The notes under the pieces: model-generated
What the model was told of the DNA's origin: nothing
The model's database searches: none
What the model saw: only the letters and a program-made list of their open reading frames with translations
In this document: in pieces, positions 48,513 through 58,296 of the stretch
Layout of the letters: every line of letters starts with the position of its first letter
Position numbering within the stretch: position 1 is the stretch's first letter
Origin: Diacronema lutheri
Taxonomy: Eukaryota > Haptophyta > Pavlovophyceae > Pavlovales > Pavlovaceae
Reading direction: 5' to 3'
Length of the DNA stretch: 64,000 bases
NCBI GenBank assembly: GCA_019448385.1
Contig: JAGTXO010000016.1
Coordinates: forward strand, 372,001 to 436,000
Made by a program: the position numbers and the translations under genes

Positions 48513-51500
48513 ATGGCCCCACAAGGTTTACGCGGGCCGGCACGCGAGCAGCCGAGCCCGCACGCGGCGTTCGCGCATGTCGTGGATCCGCTTCGCCTGA
48601 TCTCGGCCGCTGCATACTCGGGCATCCCGCCGCACCGCCACAACGTGCGCACGACGCTCGCGCATCTGCCCGGCGGCTCGCCGATGGGCAAGCGCCGTTT
48701 CGAGCCGGCGCCCGTGCGCACCTCGGGTGCGGGCCCGCGCGCGGCGGGAATCGGCTCGCCGCCCATTGATGCGCCGCGCCCCCGTGCTGCACCCGCGCCT
48801 GCTGGTCTGCTCCACCCGCGCCCGCACGTGTGCGCGGCCGCGGAGGACGCGAGCGCGCCGCTGCGCATCGTTCCGCGCGCCGCCGCGACGCGGCCGAGCA
48901 CGAGCGCGGGGACGCGCGCAAACGAGGCCCTGCGCTCGCTGCACGTTTCGACCGTCGAGCCGATCACGATCGCGCAGCTCTTCGAGAAGCCGACCGGCGC
49001 GCTTGCGATAATGCGGCAGCCATCGCTCGAGCAGCTGCGCGTCGCGCGCTCGCTGCCCGGCGCGCACCGCGCGGCCGACGAGGCACACACGCTCGCGCCG
49101 ACGGCGCTGCTCGTGGTCCCGCATTTGCCGCTGGCCGCGAGACGCGACCCGACCGGCGCCTCGCTTCCGCGCCCGAGCACGAGCGGCTGGGGCGCGGAGC
49201 CGGGCGCGCGCGCGCACGCGCACGCACACGCGCTCGATACTGGGGGCGGCGCCGGCCATCTTGGCGCAGCGCCGGCGCAGCAGGCGCACTCGCTCGACGT
49301 GCTGCTCGGCGAGCTCGCGAGCGACCGGCCGGACGGCGCTGGCCTGCTCGTTCGCGTGGGCAGAAGCACGTGGGCGAACCCAAACCCACGAGGCGCCACG
49401 TCGCCTTTGACGAAACCGATGGACGCGCCGGCCGTATCGCGCGCGCCGTCGACAGGCGCCGTCAATTCGCCGACTGGCTCGCCGCTGAGCCACTCGCCGC
49501 CGCTTTTCGAATTGTCCGGCCTCGCCCACGCGGCGCCGCAGATTTTGCGCGCCCTTTCCGACCGCGCGCTCGCCGCCAACGCGCACGGTGCGGGCCTGTC
49601 GGAGGCGGCGGGCGCGGTGGGCTCTTCCGCCGACCCGCCGCCGCGTTCGCCCGGCGTGCGCCCGCCGCCATCGTCGCGGCAGCGCGCCAGCGGCGGCGCG
49701 GCCATGGCGTGGAGCGCGCGGCGTTTGGGGGCGCGACGTGCCATGCTTCCTGCTATGGCCGCCTCTCCCAAGGCGGCGGTGGGCGCGCGCCCCGCAAACG
49801 CCGCGCCGGCCGCGTCGGACGGAGCCCCGTCGGTGGCGCAGCCCGCCGCGCGCCCGGCCGACGCCGCCACCGAGCGCACGGACGAGCACGAGCACAACCG
49901 CACCGACTCCACGCGCCGCTCGGCGACGAGCTCGGCGACGTGCTCGGCGACGTGCTCGGCAGTCGCGGCATCGGGCCAGGACGGCGACGCGTGCCGGGCG
50001 CAGGCGGGCGCGTGCGCGCCGCCCGCCCGCCCGTCGGACGAGCGCAAGGCGTCGCGCGACGGCACGGCGCCTGTGGTAGGCCCGGGGCGGCGTGTGTCGG
50101 AGGCGAGTTGCTGCAGTGGGCGACGCGAACCGTCGGAAGCGGGCACAAAGAGCGCGTCGCCATCGAGAGGCTCGTCCGCGCGGTCGGTGCGCTCGGCACA
50201 CCCTGGCGCGGGCAATGGCGGCGGCTGGCCGCTCGGCACGCCGGTCCCGCCGGCGCTGTCAGTGATCTCCTCGAAGAAGTCGAACGAGCGCGTCTGGGAC
50301 GATGGCGACGGCGACGGCGACGGCGCGATGCCCGACGACGAGGCTGAGGCGCGCGAGGCGCGGCGGCTGGCCGCGCGCGACGCGGACGTCGGGTCCTACG
50401 TGGAGGGGTCGGTGTCCGGCGCGGCGCGTGTTGACTGGCGGCGCGGCTTTGGAGGCGCAGCGGCACATTCCATTGACGAACACGATGGCGGCGGCGAAGG
50501 CCGCAGCGAGTGGACGGCGGGCGTCGACACAGATGACGAGAACAAAGGCTTGTCAGACGATGGCGGCGTTGGCGGCGGCGACGGCGGCGACGGCGACGGC
50601 AACGGCGACGGCGGCGGCACATTGGCGCGCGCCGACGCGCGCGGCGGCGGCGGCGGCGGCGGATATGCCAACGCCGACGCCGTCGCGGAGGAAGAGGTGG
50701 CGGAGGCGGAGGCGAAAGCGACGGCGCGCGGCGTGGCGCGTGTAACGGCGGTTGTAACGGGGAGCGGTGACATGCGCCGTTACTCGCTCGCGCCTGGCGC
50801 GTCCATCTCGATCTTCGCGCATGTCGGCGCCGACGGCGGCGCGCACGGCGGAGGCGCGCACGGCGGAGGCGCGTGCGGCAGCGGGCGCGCCTCCTACGTC
50901 GCATTGTCGTCGGTCGTAGCCACGCCGTCCGCGAGCGGCGCGGCCGCGCCCGGCGCGCGGCTGGTGCCCGGCGTGTCCGGTGGCGTGTCCGGCGGCGGGA
51001 CGAACGCGCCTGCCCCTTCGCAGCACGCTGGCGGCGGCGGCGGCCAGCACGCGCCGGGCGCTGACGAGGGCCAGCCCGGCGAACGTCCGCAGGCTTTGTT
51101 GGTTGGACAAGGGTTGCACGACGAGCTACCCATTCTCGGCCGACGGAGCAAGCGTGTCTCGCGGACAGACAAGGTCTTCGGGCACCACGAGGCCGAGGCC
51201 GCTGCGCCGCCCGACGCGCCAGCCGCGCCGCCGCTGCGCGGCGAGCGCCTCGTGCACGCGCTTGTCGAGCGCGCGCAGCTTGTCGTCGACGCGGACATGG
51301 CCCTCGAGGGGGGCGTGGAGGGTGAGGGGGGCGTCGCGCTGTTCGGCGCCACGCATCCACTCGGCGCGCCGGCGCGCCCGACGCGCGGCTCGCTGCGTGC
51401 CCTTCGCCCCTCGCGCGGGAGCAGAGGCGGCGCGCCACAGGGCGCGCCACAGGGCACGCCACAGGGCACGCCACAGGGCGCACCACAGGGCACGCCACAG

Positions 51501-54181
51501 CTGGTCTCGCGGCATTGCTCGCGCGCGTCCGCCTCCGTGGCGCACGCGCCCACCGCGGCGCACGCCGGCGACGGCGCGCACTCGCACGTCGCGCGCGGTG
51601 GCGACGAGGTCTCGGCGCGCGAGCCGCTGGACGAGTGGCTCGCGCCCATGGCAAAGCAGCCGTCCGGGAGGCACACCGCGCCGGGCGCTCCAGTTGACGA
51701 AGCCGTGGAGTCCGGCTGTGCGCGTGCGGATGAGTCCGGACCATCGTCGCCCGTGTGCTCAAGCCTTGACGCGCCGAGCGCTCGCGCGCTTGCGACCGCG
51801 CCCGCCGCCGCGACAAACGGGCGGTGGACGCACGGCGGCGGCCACGCGCGCGACGGCGCCGAGGGGCGCCCACCGCTTGGCTCGCGCGTCGCCTCGAGCG
51901 GCAGCGAGCGCGCGGACGGCGAGGCGCTGAGCGACGCGCGCGCGCAGGCGATCGCGCTCGGCCTCGTGCAGAGGCTCGGCCATGCCGACGGCGGCGCGAG
52001 CGAGGCGGCGGGCGTGGCGGGCGCGGCGGGCTCGGCGGGCTCGGCGGGCTCGGCGGGCTCGGCCGCCTTTGTTGCGCGGGAGCACCGCTCGCGCCGCTCG
52101 GTGACTACAGTCAGTCTGCGCGCCTCAGTCAGTTCGGACTTCGGCGCGGTCGCGAGCGCGTGCGTGCGCTCGGCTCGCGCGAGCGCGGCGGGCGCGCTGG
52201 ACGCGCCGGACTCGACGCGCGCACCGGACTCGACGCGCGCGCCGGACTCGACGGGCGCGCCGGACTCGACGGGTGCGGCGGGCATGGCGTCGCTTGGGCG
52301 TCGCGACGACGCGCACGGTGTGGGCGCCGCGTTGGTCGACGGCACGGCGGATGGCTGGCTCGACCCGATCGTGGAAGGGTGCGTGCACCTGTGCATGGGC
52401 GCCGGCCTCTTTGGCACACGGTGCACGCGCGAGCACGCGCATCGGATTGTTCCGGAACTTTCCATCCGGTCGGTCGAGCGCTACTCGCAGCTGTATCGCG
52501 AGGGGACGGTGGGGCAGCACATGTACCTCGTGCTGCGCGGCGAGCTGCACCTCACGTCCTTCGACGGCGGGCCCGAAGTGCTTGTTCCCGTCGGTGGCTG
52601 CGTCGGAGAGGAGGCGCTCTGGTGCCCCATCGCGCGCAAGCCCGCGCACGCCGCCGCGCACGCCGCCGCGCACGCCGCCGCGGCCGGCGCGGCCGGCGCG
52701 GCCGGCGCGGGCATGTTCGAGCCGCTCGTCCGCCTGGCGACGGCGACGGCGGGCGACATGGGCGCAACGCTCCTTGCGATTCACGCTGCGGTGCGCCGCG
52801 CCGCTGCGCGCGCCCACGGCACGTGAGCGTCGCGCCGCGCCTCGAGCGCGGCGCGCGCGCGCGCCGCGCGCGCGTGGCCCACCGCAAAACTGCGCGCGCC
52901 CACGCCACGCGCGCGCGCCGCTCGGCGTTCGCAGAGCGTGCCGACGCCGCTGCGCGTGGGTGTGCACCGGCGCGTCGCCGCGCGACTGCTCGCCGAGCAC
53001 TCGGGCAAGTTCTTCTCGTCGATCGTCAGGTCGACGCTCGAGGGGCGCGTCGGCCCGTCGGGCGCGACGTTGCTTGAAACGGCGGGAGGACTCTTCCAGT
53101 TTGTGAGCATCAACACGGACGCGGTCATCTGCAAGCAGGGCGCCGATGCGGACATATTCTTCATCATGCTCCGCGGATCTGCGCGCGTGCGTGACGCGCG
53201 TCACGCGCACCGCGCCGCAATCCGTGACGCGTGCCAGCGCGTGACGCGTTGTAACTCGCGTGCCAACTCGTGACGCGTGCCAGCGCGTGACGCGTGACAG
53301 CGCGTGACGCGTGACAGCGCGTGACGTGTGACAGCGCGTGACGCGTGACAGCGCGTGACGCATGCCAGCGCGAGCACACGCGCGCAGGCGCGCCCCGCCT
53401 GCGCCGCCACCCGCGCTCGTGCTGGCGCAAGAGCCCACCCTTGCCAATCCGCCCGCCCGCCCGCTTGCCCGCCCGCTCGCCCGCCCGCCCGCCCACTCTT
53501 GCCCGCCCTTGCCCGCCCTTGCCCGCCCGCCCTTGCCCACCCACCCTTGCCCGCCCGCCCTTGCCCACCCACCCTTGCCCGCCCGCCCTTGCCCACCCAC
53601 CCTTGCCCGTCCTTGCCCGCTCGCCCGCCCGCCCGCCCACCCGCAGGCGCTCGTCTGGCTGCCGACTGTGCCCCGCCAAGCCATTCACGTCGGCAACATC
53701 CGTGCGACGGAAGGCGGACGTGAGCCTTCGCGTTACTTTGGCGAATCGGGCCTACTCGCCGTTTCCAAAAATTCCGAGCGGATTCCGCTCCGTACCGCCT
53801 CCATCGTGGCGGACGAGCCGTGCCTCCTCCTCGCCCTTCCGCGCCAGCATTTCCACCCGTTCATTCGCCTCCTCCCCACCATCGAGGAGCACTTTGCCAA
53901 GGCCAAGGCGCGCGGCGCGGCGCGCACCGCCGAGCCGAGCACCACGGCGCTGCGCGCGCGCTGGCGCGCGCGGAGAAGCCCGCGCGGCATACGATGGAGG
54001 GCGGCGGCGCGTGGCTGCGCGCCGCGGGGGCGTGCACGCTTATTATATGCAGTGTGCCGCTCGCCCTTTGCTCTATCTGCTCCCTCCGCCCGCCCCACCT
54101 CTATCCCTCCGCCCGCCCGCCCGCCCGCCCGCTGTCCGCGCGCCGGCGCTTTCCGCCTGCCCGCCGCCCACGATCCACGCA

Positions 54182-54215
<34 letters not shown>

Positions 54216-54516
54216 CCCTTCCCCCAAACAGGCGATGCAGGACGGGCTCAACGCAAAGAAAAGTGCCACTGCGCAGACGGTGGCCAAAATCTTCTCGGTG
54301 GACGCCAGCCAGCCTGCGCGGCCGGTGCGCGACGCGGGCGCGAGCGCGGGTGCGCCGCCCACGCACGAGTTCGGCATGCACAAAAAGTACGAGAGGATGC
54401 GGGAGCAGCGCAAGAAGGAGGCGGCGTCCAAGGCGTCGAGCGCAGCGCACAACCTTCTCCTGTTGAGTGGCCTCGCCGGCTGCGTGCAGGCACCGCAACG
54501 AAGGGACACGTCATGA
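48513..54516 (+). CDS. Large protein with two C-terminal cyclic-nucleotide-binding domains (about 1,691 aa)
   Basis: Exons 48513-52790, 52935-53186, 53647-53907 and 54232-54516; 1,692 codons. The first 1,290 or so residues are low-complexity Ala/Gly/Ser/Arg-rich sequence with short repeats (APDSTRAPDSTRAPDSTGA, PQGAPQGTPQGTPQ) and conserved-looking islands near the start (AFAHVVDPLRLISAAAYSGI). The C-terminal 400 residues hold two CNB-like folds: CNB-A RSVERYSQLYREGTVGQHMY, LVLRGELHL, GGCVGEEALW; CNB-B STLEGRVGPSGATLLETAGG, ADIFFIMLRGSA, SRYFGESGLLAV with ERIPLRTASIVADEPCLLLA. Exon 4 adds a charged helix (HKKYERMREQRKKEAASK). No channel or kinase domain is present. The last intron begins GCGCGC after AAG (GC-AG). 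Ligand binding is uncertain: the cassettes are divergent. Confidence 0.65.
53195..53372. repeat. 17-bp GCGTGACGCGTGACAGC tandem repeat in CNB-gene intron 2
   Basis: About eight to ten imperfect units occupy the left half of intron 2 (53187-53646). The right half (53440-53645) is a separate run of CCCTTGCCCGCC units. Confidence 0.85.
53440..53645. repeat. CCCTTGCCCGCC/CCACCCTTGCCCGCC repeat at the end of CNB-gene intron 2
   Basis: Pyrimidine-only units of 9-20 bp alternate CCCTTGCCCGCC and CCCTTGCCCACC, ending at the acceptor ACCCGCAG|GCGCTC. It acts in effect as a 200-base pyrimidine tract. Confidence 0.85.
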
Positions 54517-54642
54517 CGCATTTACACCGTGCCAGTCTAAAAGCATGCGAGATGCGCGCGCATGGTCCGGCGGAGCGCAGGTAGGGCTGGCGACGGACGA
54601 GCGCGCACGCAGCGACATCAGCAGTAAGGACTCAGGCCGCCT

Positions 54643-55177
54643 CTAACTGCCTCTCGTCGTCAGCGATGCGGTGTGGCGCTGCTCGTCGGCCAGGCGCGCG
54701 CCCACCTGCGGCCTCGAGAGCTCCTCCTCGATCTCGAGCGCCCACGCGCGCGCGTACTCTGCGCACGCGCACGGCTCGCGACCCCTCTTCGGCAGGAAGT
54801 CTGCAAAGTAGCTCGCAATGTCGCGCGCGCTCACCTCCTGCCCGCACACCTGCCGCGCCGCGCGCCCGGGCGAGCGCGCGCGGCGCGCAGTGCGCGCACG
54901 CGCGTGAGCGTGCGGGCGCAGCGCGCGCGCCGCCAGCGCATCGCGCGCGTGCCTGCAGCAGCTGCGCCGCAAACTCGGACGGCGAGAGCGCGAGGTAGGT
55001 CCACGAGCTCGACGTGTCGGGCGGCCACTGAAAGAGGCTGGCATTTTGTCGGCGCAAGACGGGTGGGCGCGGCGCATAGCCAGCGCACGCGGCGACTCGC
55101 CCAAAGTCGCGCGGCGGCAGCTTGCCGCACGACGCCACCGTCGGCTCGTAGAGCGCGGCGTCCAGCGCGACGACCAT
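54643..55177 (-). CDS. Small protein of unknown function (about 143 aa or longer)
   Basis: Exons 55177-54953 and 54849-54643. The intron begins GCACGC after CAG (GC-AG) and joins EFAAQLLQ to VCGQEVSARDIASYFADFLP. Segments look conserved: WMVVALDAALYEPTVASCGK, LPPRDFGRVAACAGYAP, SLFQWPPDTSSSWTYLALSP and CAEYARAWALEIEEELS. I do not recognise the family. The start is uncertain. The frame remains open and protein-like upstream of the first ATG (VKDDSLFKILTFELTRYAR) to a stop at 55240-55238, so translation may begin at a non-ATG codon or in an unseen exon lying antisense to the ankyrin gene. Confidence 0.5.
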
Positions 55178-55243
55178 CCAACGCGCGTATCGGGTCAGCT
55201 CAAAAGTCAAGATTTTGAAAAGCGAGTCGTCCTTGACTTAAGC
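55178..55243. promoter_or_regulatory. 66-bp spacer between divergent small-protein and ankyrin-gene starts
   Basis: AT-richer than its surroundings (GATTTTGAAAAGCGAGTCG, CTTGACTTAAGC). If the small gene starts further upstream the spacer shrinks to almost nothing. Confidence 0.35.
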
Positions 55244-56629
55244 ATGGAGGAGGCACGTGCGAGCAGGCCTATGTGGTGGGCGGTGCAGGACGTGTGCTCC
55301 GCCGTCGTCGCCCTGTGCGCGGAGGACGACATGCTCGCGGTCGCGCTCACATGCCGCGCGCTCTGCAACGCCGCGCGCGCGGCCCGCCCGCGCGGGCTCG
55401 CCACCGCCCGCAGCGCGATCACGAGCTCGCTCGCGCGCCTCGAGTGGGGCCTCACGCTCGGCGCGCCGTTGGACGCGCTCACGTTCGCGGCGGCGGCGCG
55501 CGCGGGGAACACGCGCGTGCTCACGCGGCTGCACGCGGCCGGCGCCGCGCCCGACGCGCGCGCGGTCGCCGCCGCCGCGCGAGCGGGCCACCTCGACGCG
55601 CTCGCGTGGCTCGCGGCGGCTGGCGTGCTCTCACGCGACGAGGGCGCGGCGAGCGCCGCGGCGGACGGCGGGCACGCGCACGTGCTGCAGTGGCTGCGCG
55701 CGAAAGGCTGCGCGTGGAGCGAGGCGACCGCCGCGGCCGCCGCGGGCGGCGGCCACCTCGCCGTGCTCAAGTGGGTCTTCGCCGATCGGCGGGTCGCGGT
55801 TGACGAGCGCGCCGCGGCGCGCGCGGCGGCGGGCGGCCATCTCGACGTGCTCTGCTGGCTGCGCGCGCGTGGCGCGCCGTGGGACGCGAGCGCGCTCGCC
55901 GGCGCGGCCGCCGGCGGCCACCTCGACGTGCTCCGTTGGTTGCGCGGCGCGCAGCCGCCGTGTCCTTGGGACGAGGGCGCGCCAGCGCGCGCCGCGCGCG
56001 CGGGCCACGCGCGCGTCGTGCACTGGCTGCACGACGAGGGCTGCCCGGGCGTGCTGCGCGCGCCGACGCTGGCGGGCGCGGCGGAGAGCGGCGACATCGA
56101 GCTCGTCCTATGGTTGTGCGCGCGTGGCTGCGCGCTGGATGCATCAGCGTGTGCGCGCGCCGCGGGCGCCGGGCATGGCGCGGCACTTGCCGAGCTCCGA
56201 CGCCTCGGGTGCGAGTGGGACTCAGCGACGTGCCGCGAGGCGGCGCGAGGCGGGCACGTGGCAATTCTCGAGTGGGCGCTCGAGCGTGACTGTCCGTGCG
56301 ACTCGCTCGCGTGGGCGCACGCCGCCGCGCGCGGGCACGTCGCGACGCTCGACGTGTTGAGAGCGCGCGGCTGCGCGCGCAGCCCGCGGGCGGCGCTGCT
56401 CGCCGCGCGCGGCGGGCACGTGAACGCGCTGCAGTGGTTGCGCGACGACGGCTTCGCGTGGGACGCGCACATCCTCGCCGCGGCGGCGCTCGGCGGCCAT
56501 CTGGACGCACTCCACTGGCTGCGCGAGCGCGGCTGCCCGTGGGGCCGGCACGCGCGCGCGGCGGCGGCGCGCGGGCCAAACGCGGCCGCCGTGTGCAAGT
56601 GGCTCGACGAGCACGGCTGCCCGGTGTGA
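55244..56629 (+). CDS. Ankyrin-repeat protein (461 aa)
   Basis: Single exon. The first 45 residues (VVALCAEDDMLAVALTCRAL) resemble a short F-box-like helical segment. About a dozen ankyrin-type units of roughly 26-33 residues follow. Each has the 'GHLDALxWLRxxGxPWDxxxxxxAAxGGH' pattern typical of the protist/algal and giant-virus ankyrin family (for example GGHLDVLRWLRGAQPPCPWD, GGHLDALHWLRERGCPWG). These repeats mediate protein-protein interaction. With an F-box the protein would be a substrate receptor of an SCF ubiquitin ligase, which is inference. The units are very alike, implying recent repeat expansion. Confidence 0.8.
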   Translation: MEEARASRPMWWAVQDVCSAVVALCAEDDMLAVALTCRALCNAARAARPRGLATARSAITSSLARLEWGLTLGAPLDALTFAAAARAGNTRVLTRLHAAGAAPDARAVAAAARAGHLDALAWLAAAGVLSRDEGAASAAADGGHAHVLQWLRAKGCAWSEATAAAAAGGGHLAVLKWVFADRRVAVDERAAARAAAGGHLDVLCWLRARGAPWDASALAGAAAGGHLDVLRWLRGAQPPCPWDEGAPARAARAGHARVVHWLHDEGCPGVLRAPTLAGAAESGDIELVLWLCARGCALDASACARAAGAGHGAALAELRRLGCEWDSATCREAARGGHVAILEWALERDCPCDSLAWAHAAARGHVATLDVLRARGCARSPRAALLAARGGHVNALQWLRDDGFAWDAHILAAAALGGHLDALHWLRERGCPWGRHARAAAARGPNAAAVCKWLDEHGCPV

Positions 56630-56779
56630 TCGACCGGTCCTGCTCGAAGGGTCCCAAAAAAAAAAAAGGGGGGGGGGGGGGGCAGGGAGCGTTTCCAGTC
56701 TGCCGTCAACTTACACAGAGAGCGCTGGTGCATCGCCATCGGTTCATGCAAGACATATTCCCTTGTCAGTGTCAAGGCT

Positions 56780-57463
56780 TCAGTCGTTCGCCGCGGCGGC
56801 GCCCGCGCGGCCGCAGAGCGAGCGAAAGCCGGTCAAGCCCGAGCGCATCAGCTGTACGCTGCCCGTCGCGAGCATCAGTGCGCCCGAGCCGAAGAGCAAG
56901 AAGGCGAGGATGAAGACGAGCATGGACGACCTGCCCGTCTTCTCGACCAAGGCCTTCGCGCCCTTGGTACCGACCACCGCGCCGCACACCCCGACCAACC
57001 CGTACCTGCGGTTCAAGGTCGCGTGGGCGCGCGCGCGGACGTGCGGGCGGGCGGGCGGGCGGGCGGGTCGGTTGGTGAACGGGCTGGCGGGTGGCCGGGT
57101 GGTCGAGCGGACCGGGCGGGCCAAGGCGGACGGGCGGGTGGGTCAGCAGGCGGGTGGGCGGGTGGGTGGGCGGGTGGTCGGGTGGGCTATGAGCGGGCGG
57201 ATGGGGCAATCTGGCGGGCGACACGGTGGGTCGCCGTTTTCATCCAGTGGCGATGCGCGTGCAGCTGCCGTTCGCGCGAAGATAGGCGCGCAGTCAAGAC
57301 GAGTGGGCAAGGCGGGCAGTCAGCAGGGGGGCACACTGGCAGCGCGCAGACAGTCAGCAGGGGGGCACACTGGCAGCGCGCAGACAGTCAGCAGGGGGGC
57401 CACACTGTCTGCGCGCAGACAGTCAGCAGGGGGGCCACACTGGCAGCGCGCAGACAGTCAGCA

Positions 57464-57494
<31 letters not shown>

Positions 57495-57706
57495 ACTGGC
57501 AGCGCTCCTACCATGAGGCGAACGATTGGTCGAGCATGCCGAAGATGATGAACTGCGCGATCGTGCAGCTCGCCATCAAGAGCACCATGAACGTGGACGT
57601 CGCCGACGCCACCTGCGCGCGCGAGAGCGTGACCGGGGAGGAGGAGGAGGAGGAGGAGGAGGGGGGGGGGGGGGGGGCGGGTAGAGGTTTGCGGGGAGGG
57701 GGGGGG

Positions 57707-57741
<35 letters not shown>

Positions 57742-58296
57742 GAGGAGGAGGAGGGCGGGTAGAGGTTTGTGGGGGGGGGGGGGGGGGGGGGATTGGGGGA
57801 GGGGTGACACGTGGCTCAGTGCGCGCGCTCTCCGCCCGAGCGGAGTCCGGGGCTGCATGCAGCAGCCACCGGAGTGGTTGCGCGCGCGTCGACTTTGCTT
57901 CCCGCGCTTCCAGCCCGTGCACGCCATGGACGGGGGCGGGGCGGGGGGGGGGGGGGGGGACTGTTGGGAGGAAGTTGGGAGGGGAGTTTCCGCTATAGCA
58001 GCGCGCCGCGGCTGGTGGCGTCCAGCGGCGCGGCGCGCGCGCAGAGTCGACACGCGCACACGCTGCCGCGACTGCCGCCTGCTCGCGCGGCTGGGCGGCG
58101 ACGGCGGCGGCGGCGGTGACGGCGGCGGCGGCGGCGGCAACGTACTTGTGGGTTCAGTTGGAGCTCGAGGAAGATAGGGCCAAGCACCATGCCGCCGCCC
58201 ACGCCAAGGAGGCCCGCGGCAATCGCGGCGACGCCGACGACGGCGCACGAGTGGCGGGCGCGCTCGTGTGTCCAGATCACGTCGCCTTCCGCGTAC
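56780..58296 (-). CDS. TauE/SafE-family membrane transporter, C-terminal half (5' part beyond right edge)
   Basis: Three terminal exons (transcript order): 58296-58146, 57612-57512, 57005-56780; about 159 residues. Upstream exons are not in the window. TauE/SafE proteins are eight-helix exporters linked to sulfite, sulfoacetate and other organic anions. The exon starting at 58296 begins [17 protein letters not shown] and contains the repeat-2 signature [18 protein letters not shown], then [19 protein letters not shown]. The following exons give [38 protein letters not shown] and a last helix [18 protein letters not shown]. All joins are in phase with GT donors. The acceptor at 58297-58298 is the prototype of the minisatellite that fills the upstream intron. 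Confidence 0.82.
57300..57490. repeat. About 36-bp tandem repeat plus poly-G in TauE intron
   Basis: Four to five copies of a unit containing GGCAGCGCGCAGACAGTCAG then CAGGGGGGCACACT, ending in a G run of about 26 bases. It lies in the intron between the last two exons. Confidence 0.85.
57640..57760. repeat. (GGA)n and poly-G tracts in TauE intron
   Basis: Two GGA trinucleotide runs separated by G homopolymers and duplicated GGGCGGGTAGAGGTTTG strings. On the transcribed strand this is a C/T tract upstream of the acceptor at 57613-57614. Confidence 0.85.
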
